Shown: positions 61,156-64,000 of the stretch, one piece after another | Layout of the letters: each line of letters opens with the position of its first letter | Numbering within the stretch: the stretch's first letter is position 1 | Assembly (NCBI GenBank): GCA_002021875.1 | Contig: CP018627.1 | Location: 5,456,001 to 5,520,000 of the forward strand | Origin: Streptomyces hygroscopicus | GTDB taxonomy: Bacteria > Actinomycetota > Actinomycetes > Streptomycetales > Streptomycetaceae | Direction: 5' to 3' | DNA: 64,000 bases | Notes under the pieces: generated by a model | Databases searched by the model: none | The model's input: only the letters and a program-made list of their open reading frames with translations | Told to the model about the DNA's origin: nothing | Translations under genes and position numbers: made by a program

Positions 61156-62070
61156 ATGAGCGCCACTGTCTCTTCCCGGCGGACACTCGATCCGGCGGCT
61201 CCCGCGCGCACCACTCCGCGGGGCGGAAAGGGCCGCGGCCGAGCGGGCAGGCAGCTGCACGGGGGCAAGATCACCTACGCCGTGCTGATCCTGTTCACCA
61301 TCGGCTCGCTCTTCCCGCTGGTGTGGACCGCCATCGCCGCCTCCCGCACCAACACCCGGCTGGCCCAGACACCCCCTCCCCTGTGGTTCGGCGGCAACCT
61401 CCTCAACAACTTGGACAAGGCGTGGAACGGCGCCAACATGGGCACCGCGCTGCTCAACACGACGGTGGTGGCGGGCACGGTCGCGGCGTCGACTGTGCTG
61501 TTCTCGACCATCGCGGGCTTCGCCTTCGCCAAGCTGCGCTTCCGCTTCAAGAACATCCTGCTGATGCTCACCATCGGGACGATGATGGTGCCGCCCCAGC
61601 TCAGCGTCGTGCCGCTGTACATGATGGTGGCCAAGCTGGAGTGGACCGACCAGCTCCAGGCGGTCATCGTGCCGACACTCGTCAGCGCCTTCGGGGTCTT
61701 CTTCATGCGGCAGTACCTCACCCAGGCGCTGCCGACCGAGCTGATCGAGGCGGCGCGGATGGACGGCGCGAGCAGCTTGCGGATCATCTGGCATGTCGTC
61801 TTCCCGGCGGCGCGTCCGGCGATGGCGGTGCTGGGAATGCTCACCTTCGTCCAATCGTGGAACGACTTCTTCTGGCCGTTCATCGCGCTCACGCAGAACG
61901 GCAACCCGACCATGCAGGTGGCATTGACCGGTCTGAGCCGGGGGTACACCCCGGATCAATCACTGATCATGGCGGGGGCGCTGCTGGGCACCCTGCCGCT
62001 GCTGATCGCCTTCGTCCTCTTCGGCAAGCAGATTGTGGGGGGCATCATGCAGGGCGCGGTCAAGGGCTGA
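61156..62070 (+). CDS. cebG: CebG, ABC permease for cello-oligosaccharides
   Basis: 304 residues from ATG 61156 with GAGGAG just upstream. Six membrane helices begin at about 45 (ITYAVLILFTIGSLFPLVWT). The EAA motif reads IEAARMDGASSLRIIWHVVF, and the ending FGKQIVGGIMQGAVKG is typical of MalG-type permeases. It pairs with CebF. The gene lies third in the ceb operon; bglC follows after 72 bases with its own CebR box. Confidence 0.92.
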   Translation: MSATVSSRRTLDPAAPARTTPRGGKGRGRAGRQLHGGKITYAVLILFTIGSLFPLVWTAIAASRTNTRLAQTPPPLWFGGNLLNNLDKAWNGANMGTALLNTTVVAGTVAASTVLFSTIAGFAFAKLRFRFKNILLMLTIGTMMVPPQLSVVPLYMMVAKLEWTDQLQAVIVPTLVSAFGVFFMRQYLTQALPTELIEAARMDGASSLRIIWHVVFPAARPAMAVLGMLTFVQSWNDFFWPFIALTQNGNPTMQVALTGLSRGYTPDQSLIMAGALLGTLPLLIAFVLFGKQIVGGIMQGAVKG

Positions 62071-62129
62071 GCGGCCCGCCACCACCACTCAGTCCTCCCT
62101 CCCCGTTTCCCCCTCCCCACGACCTCGAA

Positions 62130-62143
62130 TGGGAGCGCTTCCA
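62130..62143. promoter_or_regulatory. CebR box overlapping the bglC start
   Basis: TGGGAGCGCTTCCA, one change from the perfect palindrome, ends on the A of the bglC ATG, so it also contains the ribosome site (GGGAGCG). CebR bound here could block transcription from cebG or translation-related start sites. Confidence 0.85.
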
Positions 62144-63549
62144 TGACCCTTACCTTCCCGCCCGGATTCCTGTGGGGCGCTGCCTCGGCCGCCTACCAGG
62201 TCGAGGGCGCCGCCCAGGAGGACGGCCGCACCCCGTCCATCTGGGACACCTTCAGCCACACCCCCGGCAAGGTGCTCGCCGGTGACACCGGTGATGTCGC
62301 CGTCGACCACTACCACCGCTTCCGCGAGGACGTCCGGCTGATGGCGGAGCTGAACCTGGCGGCGTACCGCTTCTCGGTGTCCTGGTCCCGGGTGCAGCCC
62401 ACCGGCCGGGGACCGGCTGTGCAGCGCGGGCTCGACTTCTACCGCTCGCTGGTGGACGAGCTGCTGGGCGCGGGCATCCAGCCGGTGCTCACCCTCTACC
62501 ACTGGGACCTCCCCCAGGAGCTGGAGAGCGCTGGCGGGTGGCCGGAGCGCGAGACCGCCGAGCGGTTCGCCGAGTACGCGGGCATCGTGGCCGAGGCGCT
62601 CGGCGACCGCGTCGAGTTCTGGACCACCCTCAACGAGCCGTGGTGCAGCGCCTTCCTGGGCTATGGCTCGGGAGTGCACGCCCCGGGCCGCACCGAGCGG
62701 CTGGCCCCGCTCCGCGCCGCCCACCATCTGAACCTCGCCCATGGCCTCGGCGCCCAGGCGCTGCGCGCCGCGCTCCCCGCCCGCGCCCAGATCGCCATCA
62801 GCCTCAACCCGGCCGTGGTCCGGCCGCTCAGCGACAAGCCCGAGGACCTGGACGCAGCGCGGCGTATCGACGCGCTGGCCAATCGCGTCTTCACCGGGCC
62901 GCTGCTGCGCGGTGCGTACCCCACCGACCTGATCAAGGACACCGCCTCGATCACCGACTGGTCGTTCGTCCGGGACGGAGATCTGGCCGTCATCAAGCAC
63001 CCCCTCGACGCGCTGGGCATCAACTACTACACACCGTCATTGGTAGCAGCGGGCACCGACAACGAGGGCTCGCCCGCCCGCCACGACGGCCACGGCGCCA
63101 GCACCCACTCCCCCTGGCCGGGCTCGGAGCAGGTGGCCTTCCACCAGACGCCGGGCGAGCGCACCGAGATGGGCTGGACGATCGACCCGACCGGACTGCA
63201 CGACCTGCTGATGCGCTACAGCCGTGAGGCGCCGGGCGTACCGCTGTACATCACCGAGAACGGCGCCGCGTTCGACGACAAGCCGGACGCGGAGGGCGCG
63301 GTCCACGACCCGCGGCGGATCGACTACCTCCGGGACCATCTGGCCGTCGCTCACCAGGCCATCGCGGACGGCGCCGATCTGCGCGGCTATTTCCTGTGGT
63401 CGCTGATGGACAACTTCGAATGGGCGTACGGCTACAGCAAGCGCTTCGGCGCGGTCTACGTCGACTATCAGACGCAGGCCCGGGTGCCGAAGTCCAGCGC
63501 CCGCTGGTATGCCCAGGTGGCCCGCACCGGAGAGCTTCCGGCGGCGTAG
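62143..63549 (+). CDS. bglC: BglC, GH1 beta-glucosidase
   Basis: 468 residues, the normal GH1 size. The N-terminus [20 protein letters not shown] is the GH1 signature. Acid/base Glu is in [17 protein letters not shown] (NEP) and the nucleophile Glu in [12 protein letters not shown] (TENG). It has no signal peptide, so it hydrolyses imported cellobiose to glucose in the cytoplasm. Removing cellobiose also returns CebR to its repressing state. A 19-bp hairpin follows. Confidence 0.95.
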   Translation: MTLTFPPGFLWGAASAAYQVEGAAQEDGRTPSIWDTFSHTPGKVLAGDTGDVAVDHYHRFREDVRLMAELNLAAYRFSVSWSRVQPTGRGPAVQRGLDFYRSLVDELLGAGIQPVLTLYHWDLPQELESAGGWPERETAERFAEYAGIVAEALGDRVEFWTTLNEPWCSAFLGYGSGVHAPGRTERLAPLRAAHHLNLAHGLGAQALRAALPARAQIAISLNPAVVRPLSDKPEDLDAARRIDALANRVFTGPLLRGAYPTDLIKDTASITDWSFVRDGDLAVIKHPLDALGINYYTPSLVAAGTDNEGSPARHDGHGASTHSPWPGSEQVAFHQTPGERTEMGWTIDPTGLHDLLMRYSREAPGVPLYITENGAAFDDKPDAEGAVHDPRRIDYLRDHLAVAHQAIADGADLRGYFLWSLMDNFEWAYGYSKRFGAVYVDYQTQARVPKSSARWYAQVARTGELPAA

Positions 63550-63558
63550 CGGACCCGC

Positions 63559-63600
63559 GTCCGCGGCGCCGCCCGCCGGGGGGCGGGCGGCGCCGCGGAC
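63559..63600 (+). terminator. Perfect 19-bp hairpin after bglC
   Basis: The arms 63559-63577 and 63582-63600 are fully complementary (starting GTCCGCGGCGCC) around a GGGG loop. It follows the bglC stop by nine bases. No gene is seen between it and 63729. Confidence 0.9.
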
Positions 63601-63728
63601 GGCAGTCGAGGCGGGGCGCAGGGGCGCAACCGGGCCGGTGCGTTCTTCCTTCAAAGGGGTTACACCCTGATCCACCCGGCCGAAGAGAGCCGTCATCCAT
63701 GGAGAATGCCTGGTAAACCCATTGAGAC

Positions 63729-64000
63729 ATGAGAGCATTTCCGGAGCGCCGACAGAGGTTCCGCAATGAGGGATCCGGTCGGCGCGCGCCCGCCGGAAAA
63801 GGTGAGGCCCTCGCCGACTGGTTGGACGGTCGGGTGGGCCTCTTCAAGATGGGCAAGGCCAATCTGCGCAAGGTCTTCCCCGACCACTGGACCTTCCTGA
63901 TCGGCGAGATCGCCCTCTACACGTTCGTCATCATCATTCTGACCGGGGTCTATCTGACCCTGTTCTTCAAACCGGCGATGAACGAGGTGGTCTACCACGG
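63729..64000 (+). CDS. Cytochrome b subunit of the bc complex, 5' part only
   Basis: About 90 residues are visible before the window edge. After a basic 25-residue start, the text ADWLDGRVGLFKMGKANLRK, VFPDHWTFLIGEIALYTFVI and LTGVYLTLFFKPAMNEVVYH matches the N-terminus of actinobacterial QcrB (cytochrome b of the bcc complex), including the first membrane helix. The location away from qcrCA suggests a second, paralogous cytochrome b, which some Streptomyces carry. The start ATG 63729 has no strong ribosome site, so another start is possible. Heme-ligand His residues lie beyond the window. Confidence 0.8.
   Translation, partial: MRAFPERRQRFRNEGSGRRAPAGKGEALADWLDGRVGLFKMGKANLRKVFPDHWTFLIGEIALYTFVIIILTGVYLTLFFKPAMNEVVYH

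Overview
The window is high-GC actinobacterial chromosome, almost certainly Streptomyces. Signs are the strong G/C third-position bias, GGAGG-type ribosome sites, rare leucine TTA codons restricted to a few regulatory and secreted-protein genes, an adpA-ornA pair, a GlmS-type aminotransferase with a DasR-type box nearby, and a complete cebR/cebEFG/bglC cellobiose locus. No rRNA and no CRISPR array are seen; there is one tRNA (His).

Layout. 1-7 kb: 5' part of a secreted S37 (PS-10) peptidase, a small hypothetical, a very large fused ABC exporter and a divergent AraC-type regulator. 7-15.2 kb: a scarred stretch. A TnpB-only IS605-like element (about 7625-9443) sits in a dead GH65-type gene that also carries an internal deletion; then a response regulator/histidine kinase, acyltransferase and DUF1023 hydrolase operon; then an M1-peptidase/endonuclease chimera made by another deletion. 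15.2-20.7 kb: ArsR/SRPBCC pair, an SCO5918-like protein, cold-shock protein, DEAD-box helicase, a phosphatase and TesB. 20.7-29.2 kb: acyl-CoA dehydrogenase, TetR regulator, and a divergent leucine/isovalerate operon (methylcrotonyl-CoA carboxylase beta and alpha, HMG-CoA lyase, acyl-CoA dehydrogenase) with a paired TetR-type operator. 29.2-38.9 kb: GH20 hexosaminidase with a DasR-like box, DUF4429 protein, GlmS, universal stress protein, AdpA (TTA codon), oligoribonuclease and tRNA-His.

38.9-51.5 kb is an accessory segment starting just after tRNA-His. It holds DUF6415 and other actinomycete mobile-element-type genes, several of them broken, a PDZ protein, GNAT, MerR, wHTH and STAS proteins, a Clp-N/HTH protein with two 17-bp palindromes in front, a Tat-type DMFase-like lipoprotein, and a glycosyltransferase cluster whose first protein combines GT32-, GT2- and GT62 (Anp1)-like domains.

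51.6-63.6 kb is a cellulose module: GH48 facing a GH5-GH6 operon, then CebR, CebE, CebF, CebG and BglC. Four CebR-type 14-bp palindromes lie at the GH48, GH5, cebE and bglC promoters. Secreted cellulases would release cellobiose, CebEFG would import it (the ATPase is normally supplied by MsiK, not seen here), and BglC would hydrolyse it to glucose. The last 270 bp begin a cytochrome b (QcrB-like) gene.

The most unusual items are the zinc-ribbon-less TnpB element with a foldable omega-RNA-like 3' end, the three-module glycosyltransferase beside a small secreted Cys protein, the ABC exporter with one degenerate ATP site, and the deletion chimeras. Homology calls are from recognition of motifs and family knowledge; no database search was run.
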